Source: Streptomyces sp. NBC_00224
GTDB taxonomy: Bacteria > Actinomycetota > Actinomycetes > Streptomycetales > Streptomycetaceae
Direction: 5' to 3'
Length of the DNA: 64,000 nt
NCBI RefSeq assembly: GCF_041435195.1
Contig: NZ_CP108106.1
Span: 4,684,501-4,748,500 of the forward strand
The position numbers and the translations under genes are program-made. Below, in pieces: positions 48,718-57,292 of the stretch; the stretch's first letter is position 1, and each line of letters begins with the position of its first letter. The notes beneath the pieces were generated by a model. The model had not been told where the DNA came from and ran no database searches. It worked only from the letters and a program-made list of their open reading frames with translations.

Positions 48718-50240
48718 GAGGCGGTCTCCTCGCCGTTGCTGTACGACTGCCGGTAGAGGGCGAGCGAGGGCGCGTACCGCCCGGTGGGGCAGCGCTCGTG
48801 CATCGCCGACAGCAGGTCGTACGCCCAGTCCTGGCCGAGCCTGCGGCTCCACTCGACGGGTCCGAGCGGGTAGTTGACGCCCAGGCGCATCGCGGTGTCG
48901 ACGTCCTCGGCCGTGGCGACGCCCCGGGCGACCGCGTCGGCGGCGAGGTCCGCGAGCATCGCGACGGTACGGGCGACGATCATGCCGGGCACGTCCCCGA
49001 TGACGCTGACCTTCTTGCCGAGCTTCTGGAAGAGGCCCACGGCCTCGCTCACCGCGCGCGTAGAGGTGTCCTCGCTCGCCGAGAGCGCGATACGGGTCGC
49101 GCCCCGGTAGTCGAGGGCGAGGTCGAAGTAGACGACGTCCGCGTACTCGACGGAGGTGCGCCCGTCGGCCGGGACGAGCTGGCCGTCGCCCGGCAGCCCG
49201 ATGTAGGGGCCGCCCGACTCGACCGTCTTCACCTCGATGCCGGCCTCGCGCATCATCGCGACGAGCTCGGCGGCCGGGCCGAGGTCACCGACGACCGTGA
49301 CGGCCTCGGGCGCGTCGGCGGGCTCGGCGGTGTGCGGCTCGGGCCGCACCGCGCCGTCCCCGTACGCGTACCAGCCGCGGCCGCTCTTGCGGCCGTGCAG
49401 GCCCGATTCGACCAGCCTGCGCTGGGCCAGCGACGGGGTGAACTTGGGGCTCTGGAAGAAGGACTCCCACACCGAGCGGGTCACGGCCTCGTTGACGTCC
49501 TGGCCGATGAGGTCGGTCAGTTCGAAGGGCCCCATGGCGAAGCCGCCGCTCTCGCGCAGCACGGCGTCGATGGTGGCGGGGTCGGCGCCGCGCTCCTCGT
49601 ACACGGAGAAGGCTTCCGCGTAGAAGGGCCTGGCGATGCGGTTGACCAGGAAGCCGGGGGTGTCGGCGCACCGCACCGGGGTCTTGCCCCACGCCTTCGC
49701 CGTCTCGTACGCGCGCGTGGCGGCCGCCTCCTCGGTCGCGAAGCCGGAGACGACCTCGACGAGGGGGAGCAGCGGCGCCGGGTTGAAGAAGTGCAGCCCG
49801 ACGAAGCGGCCCGGGTGGCGCAGGGCGCCCGCGACGGCCGTGACGGACAGGGAGGAGGTGTTGGTGGCGAGCAGGCAGTCCTCGGCGACGATCTCCTCGA
49901 TCGCCGTGAAGAGCTCCTGCTTGACGTCGAGTTGCTCAAGGACCGCCTCGACGACCAGCGCGGCGTCCGCGAGCTCGGTCAGCTCCTCGGCCGGGTGCAG
50001 CCTGGCGAGTGCCGCGTCGCGCTCGGCCGATGTGATCCGGCCTTTCTCGACGAGCCGCTCCAGCCGGGCCGCGATGGCAGCCGCGGCCTCCCGCGCCCGG
50101 CCGGGGACGGCGTCGTACAGCCGCACGGGGTGCCCGGCCACCAGGGCCACCTGGGCGATGCCCTGTCCCATGGTCCCGGTGCCGACGACGGCGACGGCAC
50201 GGTCCGGCCCGACGGCGGTGCTCTGTTCGATGGCGGTCAT
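48714..50240 (-). CDS. paaH: 3-hydroxyacyl-CoA dehydrogenase (PaaH-type, two C-terminal domains)
   Basis: 508 residues. Rossmann NAD site 'AVAVVGTGTMGQGIAQVALVAGHPVRLYD', catalytic 'ATNTSSLSVTAVAGALRHPGRFVGLHFFNPAPLLPLVEVVSG', 'VRCADTPGFLVNRIARPFYAEAF'. A duplicated C-terminal dimerisation domain is typical of the long PaaH/PaaC class. It oxidises 3-hydroxyadipyl-CoA or a related 3-hydroxyacyl-CoA in phenylacetate degradation. ATG 50240. It heads an operon with the TetR regulator and is divergent from paaN across a 121-bp gap holding the operator. Confidence 0.88.
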   Translation of the reverse strand: MTAIEQSTAVGPDRAVAVVGTGTMGQGIAQVALVAGHPVRLYDAVPGRAREAAAAIAARLERLVEKGRITSAERDAALARLHPAEELTELADAALVVEAVLEQLDVKQELFTAIEEIVAEDCLLATNTSSLSVTAVAGALRHPGRFVGLHFFNPAPLLPLVEVVSGFATEEAAATRAYETAKAWGKTPVRCADTPGFLVNRIARPFYAEAFSVYEERGADPATIDAVLRESGGFAMGPFELTDLIGQDVNEAVTRSVWESFFQSPKFTPSLAQRRLVESGLHGRKSGRGWYAYGDGAVRPEPHTAEPADAPEAVTVVGDLGPAAELVAMMREAGIEVKTVESGGPYIGLPGDGQLVPADGRTSVEYADVVYFDLALDYRGATRIALSASEDTSTRAVSEAVGLFQKLGKKVSVIGDVPGMIVARTVAMLADLAADAVARGVATAEDVDTAMRLGVNYPLGPVEWSRRLGQDWAYDLLSAMHERCPTGRYAPSLALYRQSYSNGEETAS

Positions 50241-50261
50241 GACGCGATCCTCCCCGATGAG

Positions 50262-50270
50262 TTGTCCACA
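50262..50270 (+). promoter_or_regulatory. DnaA box in the paaH/paaN gap
   Basis: TTGTCCACA, a perfect Streptomyces DnaA box, 21 bp to the left of the palindromic operator at 50291-50309. Confidence 0.65.
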
Positions 50271-50290
50271 GGTTCGACGGACCCCCTTGT

Positions 50291-50309
50291 CCCGACCGAT
50301 CGTTCGGTT
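50291..50309. promoter_or_regulatory. Probable PaaR operator between paaH and paaN
   Basis: CCCGACCGATCGTTCGGTT contains ACCGATCGTTCGGT (ACCG-N6-CGGT). The same 19 bp occurs in inverted orientation before paaA (55190-55208). The ACCGNNCGNNCGGT layout resembles the operator I recall for PaaR in Corynebacterium; that comparison needs checking. Confidence 0.75.
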
Positions 50310-50361
50310 ACTCTAACTCTGTCCGCCCGTCCCTGCCCAGCTCGACGAGGAGTGGGTCCGT

Positions 50362-52035
50362 ATGGCCGCCCAGCTCAGCCCCCAGCAGCTCACCGAGACC
50401 CACCGGGCCACGCTCGACCAGGCCCTGGAAGCGATCCGCACACGTGCGTACTGGTCCCCCCACCCCGAGCACCCCAAGGCGTACGAGAACGACGGCAAGG
50501 CCGCCTTCGACGCCCTGCTCGGCACCCGCCTCGACCTGGACCAGCCCGGCACCGACGACTGGACGGGCGCGGAAGTCTCCCCGTACGGGACCGAGTTGGG
50601 CATCACCTACCCGCACCCCGACCTGGAGGTGCTGCTGCCCGCGATGAAGGCCGGCATGGGCGCCTGGCGCGAGGCCGGGCCCGAGACGCGCGCCCTGGTG
50701 TGCCTGGAGATCATCTCCCGCATCTCCGCCCGCACCCCGGAGCTGGCGCACGCGGTCATGCACACCAGCGGCCAGGCCTTCATGATGGCCTTCCAGGCGG
50801 GCGGCCCGCACGCCCAGGACCGCGGCCTCGAAGCGGTGGCGTACGCGTACCAGGAGCAGACCCGCACCCCCTCGGACACGGCGCACTGGTCCAAGCCGCA
50901 GGGCAAGCGCGACCCGCTGGAGCTCAGCAAGACCTTCGTCCCCACCGCGCGCGGCATCGCGCTGATGATCGGCTGCAACACCTTCCCGACGTGGAACGGC
51001 TACCCGGGCCTGTTCGCCTCGCTGGCCACCGGCAACCCGGTCCTGGTCAAGCCGCACCCGCGCGCGGTGCTGCCGCTCGCCCTGACCGTCCAGATCGCCC
51101 GTGCGGTCCTGGCGGAGGCGGGCTTCGACCCGAACCTGGTGGCGCTGGCCGCCGAGCGGCCCGGCGAGGGCATCGCCAAGACCCTGGCCGTCCGCCCCGA
51201 AATCAAGATCATCGACTACACGGGGTCGACGTCCTTCGGCGACTGGCTGGAGGCCAACGCCCGCCAGGCGCAGGTCTACACCGAGAAGGCCGGCGTCAAC
51301 ACGGTCGTCGTGGACTCCACCGACAACTACAAGGGCATGCTCTCCAACCTGGCCTTCTCGCTGTCCCTCTACAGCGGCCAGATGTGCACCACCCCGCAGA
51401 ACCTGCTGATCCCCCGCGACGGCATCAGCACGGACGCGGGAGCCAAGTCCTACGACGAGGTGGTGGCCGACCTCGCCGCCTCGGTCGGCGGCCTGCTCGG
51501 CGACGACGCGCGCGCCAACGCGATCCTGGGCGCGCTGGTCAACCCCGATGTGAAGACCCGCCTGGAAGCCGCTTCCGGCCTCGGCGAAGTCGCCCTGGCC
51601 TCACGGGAGATCGCCAACCCCGACTTCCCGGACGCGGTGGTGCGCACCCCTGTGATCGTCAAGCTGGACGGCGCCAAGCCGGACGCGGAGGCGGCCTACC
51701 TCTCGGAGTGCTTCGGCCCGGTCTCGTTCGCCGTGGCGGTCGACTCCACGGCCGGCGCGGTGGAGCTGCTGCGCCGCACGGTCCGCGACAAGGGCGCCAT
51801 GACGGTCGGCGCGTACACGACGTCGCAGGAGGTGGAGCGCGCCATCGAGGACGTCTGCCTGGAGGAGTCCGCCCAGCTCTCCCTGAACCTGACGGGCGGG
51901 GTCTACGTCAACCAGACGGCCGCGTTCTCCGACTTCCACGGCTCGGGCGGCAACCCGGCCGCGAACGCGGCGCTGTGCGACGGCGCGTTCGTGGCCAACC
52001 GCTTCCGGGTGGTGGAGGTCCGCCGCCAGGCCTGA
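50362..52035 (+). CDS. paaN: Phenylacetate degradation protein PaaN (aldehyde dehydrogenase fold)
   Basis: 557 residues of the stand-alone PaaN type found in actinobacteria, which lacks the fused MaoC-like hydratase domain of E. coli PaaZ. The catalytic Cys is 342 in 'LYSGQMCTTPQN', with 'IDYTGSTSFGDWLE' upstream and 'VVDSTDNYKGMLSNLAFSLS' before it. In the pathway the opened oxepin-CoA aldehyde is oxidised. ATG 50362 with GAGGAG about 9 nt upstream. Monocistronic, with an operator in its promoter region and a terminator after. Confidence 0.88.
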   Translation: MAAQLSPQQLTETHRATLDQALEAIRTRAYWSPHPEHPKAYENDGKAAFDALLGTRLDLDQPGTDDWTGAEVSPYGTELGITYPHPDLEVLLPAMKAGMGAWREAGPETRALVCLEIISRISARTPELAHAVMHTSGQAFMMAFQAGGPHAQDRGLEAVAYAYQEQTRTPSDTAHWSKPQGKRDPLELSKTFVPTARGIALMIGCNTFPTWNGYPGLFASLATGNPVLVKPHPRAVLPLALTVQIARAVLAEAGFDPNLVALAAERPGEGIAKTLAVRPEIKIIDYTGSTSFGDWLEANARQAQVYTEKAGVNTVVVDSTDNYKGMLSNLAFSLSLYSGQMCTTPQNLLIPRDGISTDAGAKSYDEVVADLAASVGGLLGDDARANAILGALVNPDVKTRLEAASGLGEVALASREIANPDFPDAVVRTPVIVKLDGAKPDAEAAYLSECFGPVSFAVAVDSTAGAVELLRRTVRDKGAMTVGAYTTSQEVERAIEDVCLEESAQLSLNLTGGVYVNQTAAFSDFHGSGGNPAANAALCDGAFVANRFRVVEVRRQA

Positions 52036-52057
52036 CGCGCGCGCACCGGCGCCCGCA

Positions 52058-52090
52058 CCGGACCCGGCCGCTTCAGAGCGCCGGGTCCGG
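52058..52090. terminator. Bidirectional hairpin between paaN and the SpoU gene
   Basis: CCGGACCCGGC (52058-52068) pairs perfectly with GCCGGGTCCGG (52080-52090); 11-bp stem. The right arm lies in the last codons of the converging methyltransferase gene. Confidence 0.75.
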
Positions 52091-52771
52091 GATCTCGGCG
52101 TAGCGCTGCACCCAGGCGTGCATCGCGATCGCGGCCGCCGCACCGGCGTTGATCGACCGGGTCGAGCCGAACTGGGCGATCGAGCACACCGCCGAGGCGT
52201 GCTCGCGCGCCTGCTCGGTGAGCCCCGGCCCCTCCTGCCCGAACAGCAGCACACACCGCCGGGGCAGCACGGTGCGCTCCAGCGGCACGGCGCCCGGCAG
52301 ATTGTCGATGCCGATGATCGGCAGCCCCTCGGCGGCCGCCCACGCCGTCAGCGACTCGGTGTCCGGGTGGTGGCGTACGTGCTGGTAGCGGTCGGTGACC
52401 ATCGCGCCGCGCCGGTTCCAGCGCCGCCGCCCCACGATGTGGATCTCCTTCGCCAGGAAGGCGTTGGCGGTCCGTACGACCGAGCCGATGTTGAAGTCGT
52501 GGCCCCAGTTCTCCACCGCCACATGGAAGTCGTGGCGGCGGGTGTCCAGGTCGGCGACGATCGCCTCGCGCGTCCAGTAGCGGTAGGTGTCGACGACATT
52601 GCGCCGGTCGCCGTGCGCGAGCAGCTCCGGGTCGTACCGCTCCCCCTGCGGCCAGGGCAGCGGGTGCGGCCCGACGCCGACCTCGGGCGCGTAGCCGTCG
52701 TCGTACTGAAGCGGCTCCTCGGCCGGGGCCTCGGCGGAAGGGGAAGGGCTGGGACTGGTCTCGCTGCTCAC
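52073..52771 (-). CDS. TrmH/SpoU-family RNA 2'-O-methyltransferase
   Basis: 232 residues. A disordered Ser/Pro N-terminus leads to a SPOUT knot methyltransferase domain with motif 1 'FNIGSVVRTANAFLAKEIHIVG', motif 2 'RRCVLLFGQEGPGLTEQ' and motif 3 'SIAQFGSTRSINAGAAAAIAMHAW'. It should 2'-O-methylate a tRNA or rRNA using SAM. GTG 52771 overlaps the HTTM stop by 4 bp (GTGA). Being the last gene of a membrane-protein operon is unusual for an RNA methyltransferase and may reflect readthrough rather than functional linkage. Confidence 0.85.
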   Translation of the reverse strand: MSSETSPSPSPSAEAPAEEPLQYDDGYAPEVGVGPHPLPWPQGERYDPELLAHGDRRNVVDTYRYWTREAIVADLDTRRHDFHVAVENWGHDFNIGSVVRTANAFLAKEIHIVGRRRWNRRGAMVTDRYQHVRHHPDTESLTAWAAAEGLPIIGIDNLPGAVPLERTVLPRRCVLLFGQEGPGLTEQAREHASAVCSIAQFGSTRSINAGAAAAIAMHAWVQRYAEIPDPAL

Positions 52772-54177
52772 GCCACGAGCGTACGGGGCCGCTGCCCCTC
52801 GTCCGTACGCCGCTGCGGGGCCACCCGTGCCGCCAGCCGCTCGCGCAGCCGCCCGATACGGCCGCCCAGCCACCGCAGGAAGCCGGTGGGCAGGAACACC
52901 GCGTCCGCCGCGATCATCGCGAGCGAGAAGAACGGCAGCCCGAGCAGCAGGGCGATGCCCGCGTGCTCCATCATCATCGCCACCAGCAGGACGTTCTTGA
53001 CCCGCCGATTGAAGAGCGTGAACGGGAACGCCACCTGGACGGCGACCGTTCCATAGGTGAGCAGCATGACGATCAGGCCGCTGCCGCCGAGGATGTCCGA
53101 GAGGGCGGGCCAGGGCGAGAAGTAGTCCAGGTGCAGCGGGTAGTAGAGCGCGGTGCCGTCCTGCCAGCGCGAACCCTGGATCTTGTACCAGCCGGCGGTC
53201 GCGTAGATCAGACAGACCTCGGCCATGATCACGACCATGGTGGTGTTGTGCGCGAGGTTGGCGACGACATCGAGCAGGGCGCGCGGGTCGCCCTGGGCGT
53301 ACCGCCCGGCCGCCCACCACAGTGCCTGCACCACCCACAGACCCCAGAAGATCAGCAGCCAGCCCCCGCCGGCGTCGCCGAGCAGCGTGACGGCGACGAG
53401 AGCGACCCCGAGGACGGCCCACAGCACGGGCCCCACCCGGTCCGGCACCGGCTCGCCGGACTCGGCGGCGCGGGCGGCGGCCCGCTCGCGGCGCCGCGCG
53501 TCCAGCGACCAGACCTGGCCGCAGCGGGTGAGCACCAGATAGATCGCCATCAGGTGGATGACGTTGTCACCGCCGTCCCCCATGAAGACGGACCGATTCT
53601 GCAGCGACAGGACACCCACCATGAACAGCACGGACATCGTGCGGGTGCGCCAGCCGAGCATCAGCAGCGCGCTGGAGAGCACGGCGACGGCGTACACGAC
53701 CTCGAACCAGAGCGTGCTGTCCGTCCACAGCAGCGCCGTGAAGGCGTGGTTGCCGGAGACGAGCCGCTGGGCCATGTCCCAGCTCCACGGGCCCTCGGGG
53801 CCGTACAGCTCACGGCGGTGCGGCAGCTCGCGCAGCAGGAAGAGCAGCCAGGTCGCGGAGAAGCCGATACGGACGACGGCGCTCTGGTACGGCCCGAGCG
53901 CGGCGCCCGTGACCCGGCGCAGGGCCTGGGCGGGCTTGGACTCGGGGGCGAGGACGTAGGCGGACACGTGGGAGGGGTGGGGCGTGGGGGCGATGTGAGG
54001 CGTGAGGGTGGTGTGGGCTGTCTGGGGTGATTGGTGCTCAAGGGACGCGTGCCAGCCCTGAGACTCAGGGGACGTACGTGGCGCATGAGTCTGCTCCCCG
54101 GTCACCCCACTCGTCGCACCGTTCACCGATCCGCTCACCGGCCCGCTCACCGTCGCTTCGCTCTTCGACTCGCTCAT
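52768..54177 (-). CDS. HTTM-domain membrane protein (SdpB / vitamin-K carboxylase-like)
   Basis: 469 residues. A disordered Ser/Thr/Pro N-terminus (about 1-85) precedes a domain with about 8 transmembrane helices. HTTM signatures: 'RIGFSATWLLFLLRELPHRRELYGPEGPWSWD', 'VFMGDGGDNVIHLMAIYLVLTRCG', 'EVCLIYATAGWYKIQGSRWQDGTALYYPLHLDYFSPW' and 'NRRVKNVLLVAMMMEHAGIALLLGLPFFSLAMIAADAVFL'. Relatives include SdpB (antimicrobial peptide maturation) and gamma-glutamyl carboxylases. It overlaps the DUF5819 gene by 4 bp. A conserved substrate peptide was not seen nearby, so the role is open. Confidence 0.82.
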   Translation of the reverse strand: MSESKSEATVSGPVSGSVNGATSGVTGEQTHAPRTSPESQGWHASLEHQSPQTAHTTLTPHIAPTPHPSHVSAYVLAPESKPAQALRRVTGAALGPYQSAVVRIGFSATWLLFLLRELPHRRELYGPEGPWSWDMAQRLVSGNHAFTALLWTDSTLWFEVVYAVAVLSSALLMLGWRTRTMSVLFMVGVLSLQNRSVFMGDGGDNVIHLMAIYLVLTRCGQVWSLDARRRERAAARAAESGEPVPDRVGPVLWAVLGVALVAVTLLGDAGGGWLLIFWGLWVVQALWWAAGRYAQGDPRALLDVVANLAHNTTMVVIMAEVCLIYATAGWYKIQGSRWQDGTALYYPLHLDYFSPWPALSDILGGSGLIVMLLTYGTVAVQVAFPFTLFNRRVKNVLLVAMMMEHAGIALLLGLPFFSLAMIAADAVFLPTGFLRWLGGRIGRLRERLAARVAPQRRTDEGQRPRTLVA

Positions 54178-55106
54178 CGGACGGCCTCCGTGCGTGCTTC
54201 GGCGGAACCGGCGCCGGCCGGGAGGTCGGCGGGGGTTACGGTCCACCAGGGGACGACCCGGTAGTACGGCCGGGTGTCGATCTTCTCGTCGCTCCACCGC
54301 GGAGCCTTCACGGACGTCGTCACGGACCTGACCTGTACACGCTCGACGGTCCCGCCGTCACGCTGCGCGCCGAGGCGGAGCATCACGATCCGGTGGATGT
54401 AGCGGTCGGAGAGCTCGCCGCGCAGGCCGTTGGGCTTGTTGTCGTCGGTGTGGGAGTTGATGAAGAACTCCCAGCCCCGGCGCAGTTCGTTCTGCTGGGT
54501 GTGACTCGGCAGCGGGTTGCCGCGGATGCCGGAGCCGTCCCCGGCAGACAGGTCGATCCAGCCGGTCGTCCTGCGGTTCCCGTCCGCCATCCGGATCTCG
54601 GCACGTGCCTGGACCGCGATGTTCTGCTGCAGTGGATTGGGAGCGAAGAGCTTCCAGTTCTGTTCGAACTCGGGATAGATCCAGTCGTCGACGACCTTGC
54701 CGTGCTGCTTGGTGACCGTGTTGGACGGCGCGACATGCAGGAACACCATGGCGATGTGGACGACCCCCACGACGGCGACGACGGCCAGCGCAAGCGCGCC
54801 CGCCACCTGGTACGGGAGCGAGAGCCCGGCGATACCGGGCCCGGGCGAGCCGGGAGCGGCGGCCTCGGGAGCCGTGAGAGCTGCGGAGGCGGGAGCGGGC
54901 GCGCCGGGCGCGGGGGCGGGCTCGTCCGAGGCGCCGGGCGCGGAGGCGGGTGTGTCCGACGCGCCGGGCGGGGTCACGTCTTCGCTGTTCGGAGCGGGTG
55001 CGGCAGCGCCGGGGGCGGTCTGCGGGCCGCTGTCGGCGGCGTCGGACCCGGGCCGCCGGGCCTGCTCCTCCCCGTCCGGCACGTCCTTCTCGTCGTACGA
55101 ATCCAT
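54174..55106 (-). CDS. DUF5819 family single-pass membrane protein (SdpA-like position)
   Basis: 310 residues. The N-terminus is disordered and Ala/Pro-rich (about 1-95), then one transmembrane helix ('LPYQVAGALALAVVAVVGVVHIAMVFLHV'). An extracellular domain follows with the family hallmark 'YPEFEQNWKLFAPNPLQQNIAVQARAEIRMADG', then 'WEFFINSHTDD' and 'LSDRYIHRIVMLRLG'. It starts the operon that continues with HTTM and SpoU genes (4-bp overlaps). DUF5819-HTTM pairs recur in actinomycetes; by analogy with SdpA-SdpB they may act together, but this has not been shown. Confidence 0.72.
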   Translation of the reverse strand: MDSYDEKDVPDGEEQARRPGSDAADSGPQTAPGAAAPAPNSEDVTPPGASDTPASAPGASDEPAPAPGAPAPASAALTAPEAAAPGSPGPGIAGLSLPYQVAGALALAVVAVVGVVHIAMVFLHVAPSNTVTKQHGKVVDDWIYPEFEQNWKLFAPNPLQQNIAVQARAEIRMADGNRRTTGWIDLSAGDGSGIRGNPLPSHTQQNELRRGWEFFINSHTDDNKPNGLRGELSDRYIHRIVMLRLGAQRDGGTVERVQVRSVTTSVKAPRWSDEKIDTRPYYRVVPWWTVTPADLPAGAGSAEARTEAVR

Positions 55107-55136
55107 CCCGCCCCGATCCCGGTCGGCTCCACTGGG

Positions 55137-55145
55137 TTATCCACA
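55137..55145 (+). promoter_or_regulatory. DnaA box in the DUF5819/paaA gap
   Basis: TTATCCACA, perfect DnaA box, in the divergent gap 45 bp left of the palindromic operator at 55190. Confidence 0.6.
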
Positions 55146-55148
55146 GGG

Positions 55149-55178
55149 TTGACACCCTACGGGCCGCCGACTCACCAT
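55149..55178 (+). promoter_or_regulatory. Candidate paaA promoter
   Basis: TTGACA (55149-55154) is a perfect -35. CACCAT (55173-55178), 18 bp further, is a weak -10. The operator palindrome at 55190 would sit just at or downstream of the start point, as for a repressor. Confidence 0.45.
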
Positions 55179-55189
55179 TGAAGTCAATG
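55176..55189. promoter_or_regulatory. CATTGA-AG-TCAATG inverted repeat upstream of paaA
   Basis: CATTGAAGTCAATG is a perfect 6-bp inverted repeat with a 2-bp centre, directly abutting the ACCG-N6-CGGT operator. Confidence 0.55.
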
Positions 55190-55208
55190 AACCGAACGAT
55201 CGGTCGGG
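55190..55208. promoter_or_regulatory. Probable PaaR operator upstream of paaA
   Basis: AACCGAACGATCGGTCGGG is the exact reverse complement of the 19 bp at 50291-50309 and lies 52 bp before paaA. Confidence 0.75.
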
Positions 55209-55260
55209 AGCGAGTGGCCCGGCGGACGGCCCGCAATCGACAGCTCGGCAGGGGGCTCGG

Positions 55261-56265
55261 ATGACGGCAGTGACCGCGGAGACCGGCACCAACAAGCACG
55301 GCTCACCAGCGGCGGACGAGAAGGACGCGTCGGCATACGCGGCGGCGTTCGACGCCGCCGTGGCCGCCGACGAGCGCATCGAGCCGCGCGACTGGATGCC
55401 CGAGGCCTACCGGGCCTCGCTGGTCCGCCAGATAGCGCAGCACGCCCACTCCGAGATCATCGGCATGCAGCCCGAGTCCAACTGGATCACCCGCGCGCCC
55501 TCACTGCGCCGCAAGGCGATCCTCATGGCGAAGGTGCAGGACGAGGCGGGCCACGGGCTGTACTTGTACAGCGCGGCGGAAACCCTCGGCGTCAGCCGCG
55601 AGGAGCTGCTCGACAAGCTCCACTCGGGCCGCCAGAAGTACTCGTCGATCTTCAACTACCCCACCCTGACCTGGGCCGACGTCGGCGCCATCGGCTGGCT
55701 CGTGGACGGCGCCGCCATCACCAACCAGGTCCCCCTCTGCCGCTGCTCCTACGGGCCGTACGCACGGGCGATGGTCCGCGTCTGCAAGGAGGAGTCCTTC
55801 CACCAGCGCCAGGGCTACGAGCTGCTCCTCGCACTCTCCCAGGGCACCCCGGAGCAGCACGCGATGGCGCAGGACGCGGTGGACCGCTGGTGGTGGCCCT
55901 CGCTGATGATGTTCGGCCCGCCCGACGACGAGTCGTCCCACTCGGCGCAGTCCATGGCCTGGAAGATCAAGCGGCACTCGAACGACGAACTGCGCCAGCG
56001 CTTCGTCGACATCTGCGTCCCGCAGGCCGAGGCGCTCGGCCTCGCCCTCCCCGACCCCGACCTGCGGTGGAACGAGGAGCGGGGACACCACGACTTCGGG
56101 GCGATCGACTGGACCGAGTTCTGGGACGTCCTCAAGGGCAACGGGCCCTGCAACGAACAACGGCTCACCCAGCGGCGCCGCGCCCACGAAGAAGGCGCCT
56201 GGGTCCGCGACGCGGCAGCCGCGTACGCGGCCAAGCAGCACAAGAACGGGGAGGCAACGGCATGA
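55261..56265 (+). CDS. paaA: Phenylacetyl-CoA 1,2-epoxidase catalytic subunit PaaA
   Basis: 334 residues. A di-iron monooxygenase alpha subunit: ferritin-like helices with ligand motifs '[17 protein letters not shown]', '[20 protein letters not shown]' (ExxH) and '[17 protein letters not shown]' (ExxxH-type). With PaaC it forms the catalytic core that epoxidises the aromatic ring of phenylacetyl-CoA. ATG 55261. The stop overlaps the PaaB start (ATGA). First gene of the paaABCDE operon. Confidence 0.95.
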   Translation: MTAVTAETGTNKHGSPAADEKDASAYAAAFDAAVAADERIEPRDWMPEAYRASLVRQIAQHAHSEIIGMQPESNWITRAPSLRRKAILMAKVQDEAGHGLYLYSAAETLGVSREELLDKLHSGRQKYSSIFNYPTLTWADVGAIGWLVDGAAITNQVPLCRCSYGPYARAMVRVCKEESFHQRQGYELLLALSQGTPEQHAMAQDAVDRWWWPSLMMFGPPDDESSHSAQSMAWKIKRHSNDELRQRFVDICVPQAEALGLALPDPDLRWNEERGHHDFGAIDWTEFWDVLKGNGPCNEQRLTQRRRAHEEGAWVRDAAAAYAAKQHKNGEATA

Positions 56266-56549
56266 CCGCACACGACTGGCCGCTGTGGGAGGTGTTCGTG
56301 CGCTCGCGCCGCGGACTGTCCCACACCCACGCCGGAAGCCTGCACGCCCCGGACGCACAGATGGCGCTGCGCAACGCGCGCGACCTCTACACCCGGCGGT
56401 CCGAAGGCGTCTCCATCTGGGTGGTGCCCTCCACCGCCGTCACCGCCTCCTCCCCCGACGAGAAGGACTCCTTCTTCGAACCGGCCGGCGACAAGCCCTA
56501 CCGCCACCCGACCTTCTACGAGATCCCGGAAGGGGTGAAGCACCTGTGA
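56262..56549 (+). CDS. paaB: Phenylacetyl-CoA epoxidase subunit PaaB
   Basis: 95 residues. '[50 protein letters not shown]' is the compact PaaB signature. It bridges PaaAC dimers and is needed for activity. The start overlaps PaaA by 4 bp and its stop overlaps the PaaC GTG (GTGA). Confidence 0.93.
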   Translation: MTAHDWPLWEVFVRSRRGLSHTHAGSLHAPDAQMALRNARDLYTRRSEGVSIWVVPSTAVTASSPDEKDSFFEPAGDKPYRHPTFYEIPEGVKHL

Positions 56550-57292
56550 CAACCCCGACCCCGCAGAAGACGGCGGACACGCCGACGGCCGCCGTGGCCG
56601 CGCTGGCCCTCGGCGACGACGCGCTGGTGCTCTCGCACCGGCTGGGGGAGTGGGCGGGACACGCCCCCGTCCTCGAAGAGGAAGTAGCCCTCGCCAACAT
56701 CGCACTCGACCTGCTCGGCCAGGCCCGCATCCTGCTCTCCCTCGCGGGCGACGAGGACGAACTGGCCTATCTGCGCGAGGAGCGGGCCTTCCGCAACCTC
56801 CAGCTCGTCGAGCAGCCCAACGGCGACTTCGCCCACACCATCGCCCGCCAGCTCTACTTCTCGACCTACCAGAAGCTGCTCTACGGACAGCTCGCGACAG
56901 GCGACAGCGAACTCGCCGGGCTCGCCGCCAAGGCGGTCAAGGAAGTCGCCTACCACCAGGACCACGCCGAACAGTGGACCCTGCGCCTGGGCGACGGCAC
57001 CGAAGAGAGCCACCGGCGGATACAGCGCGCGTGCGAGGCGCTGTGGCGGTTCACCGGCGAGATGTTCCAGCCCGTCGACGGCGTCGACATCGACTGGCAG
57101 GAGACCGAGCGGACCTGGCTGACGTCCGTCACCTCAGTGCTGCAGCAGGCCACCCTCACCGTCCCCGAAGGTCCCAGGACCGGCGCCTGGGCCGCCGGAG
57201 CCGGCCGCCAGGGCCTGCACACCGAACCCTTCGGGCGGATGCTCGCCGAGATGCAGCACCTGCACCGCAGCCACCCGGGGGCGACATGGTGA
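56546..57292 (+). CDS. paaC: Phenylacetyl-CoA epoxidase structural subunit PaaC
   Basis: 248 residues from GTG 56546. It has a ferritin-like fold without the complete iron ligand set: 'ALGDDALVLSHRLGEWAGHAPVLEEEVALANIALDLLGQARILLSLAG', 'REERAFRNLQLVEQPNGDFAHTIARQLYF' and 'KAVKEVAYHQDHAEQWTLRLGDGTEESHRR'. It stabilises PaaA and helps bind the CoA substrate. Overlaps both neighbours, consistent with coupled synthesis. Confidence 0.93.
   Translation: MTTPTPQKTADTPTAAVAALALGDDALVLSHRLGEWAGHAPVLEEEVALANIALDLLGQARILLSLAGDEDELAYLREERAFRNLQLVEQPNGDFAHTIARQLYFSTYQKLLYGQLATGDSELAGLAAKAVKEVAYHQDHAEQWTLRLGDGTEESHRRIQRACEALWRFTGEMFQPVDGVDIDWQETERTWLTSVTSVLQQATLTVPEGPRTGAWAAGAGRQGLHTEPFGRMLAEMQHLHRSHPGATW

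Noticed and set aside
48798..52103. A 1101-codon frame antisense to paaH and overlapping paaN
   Set aside because: No recognisable domain, wrong codon-position GC pattern, and it would span two well-supported genes and the operator region.
52768..55106. A RiPP precursor peptide near the HTTM/DUF5819 genes
   Set aside because: No small Cys- or Glu-rich precursor-like reading frame with a ribosome-binding site was found in the adjoining gaps.
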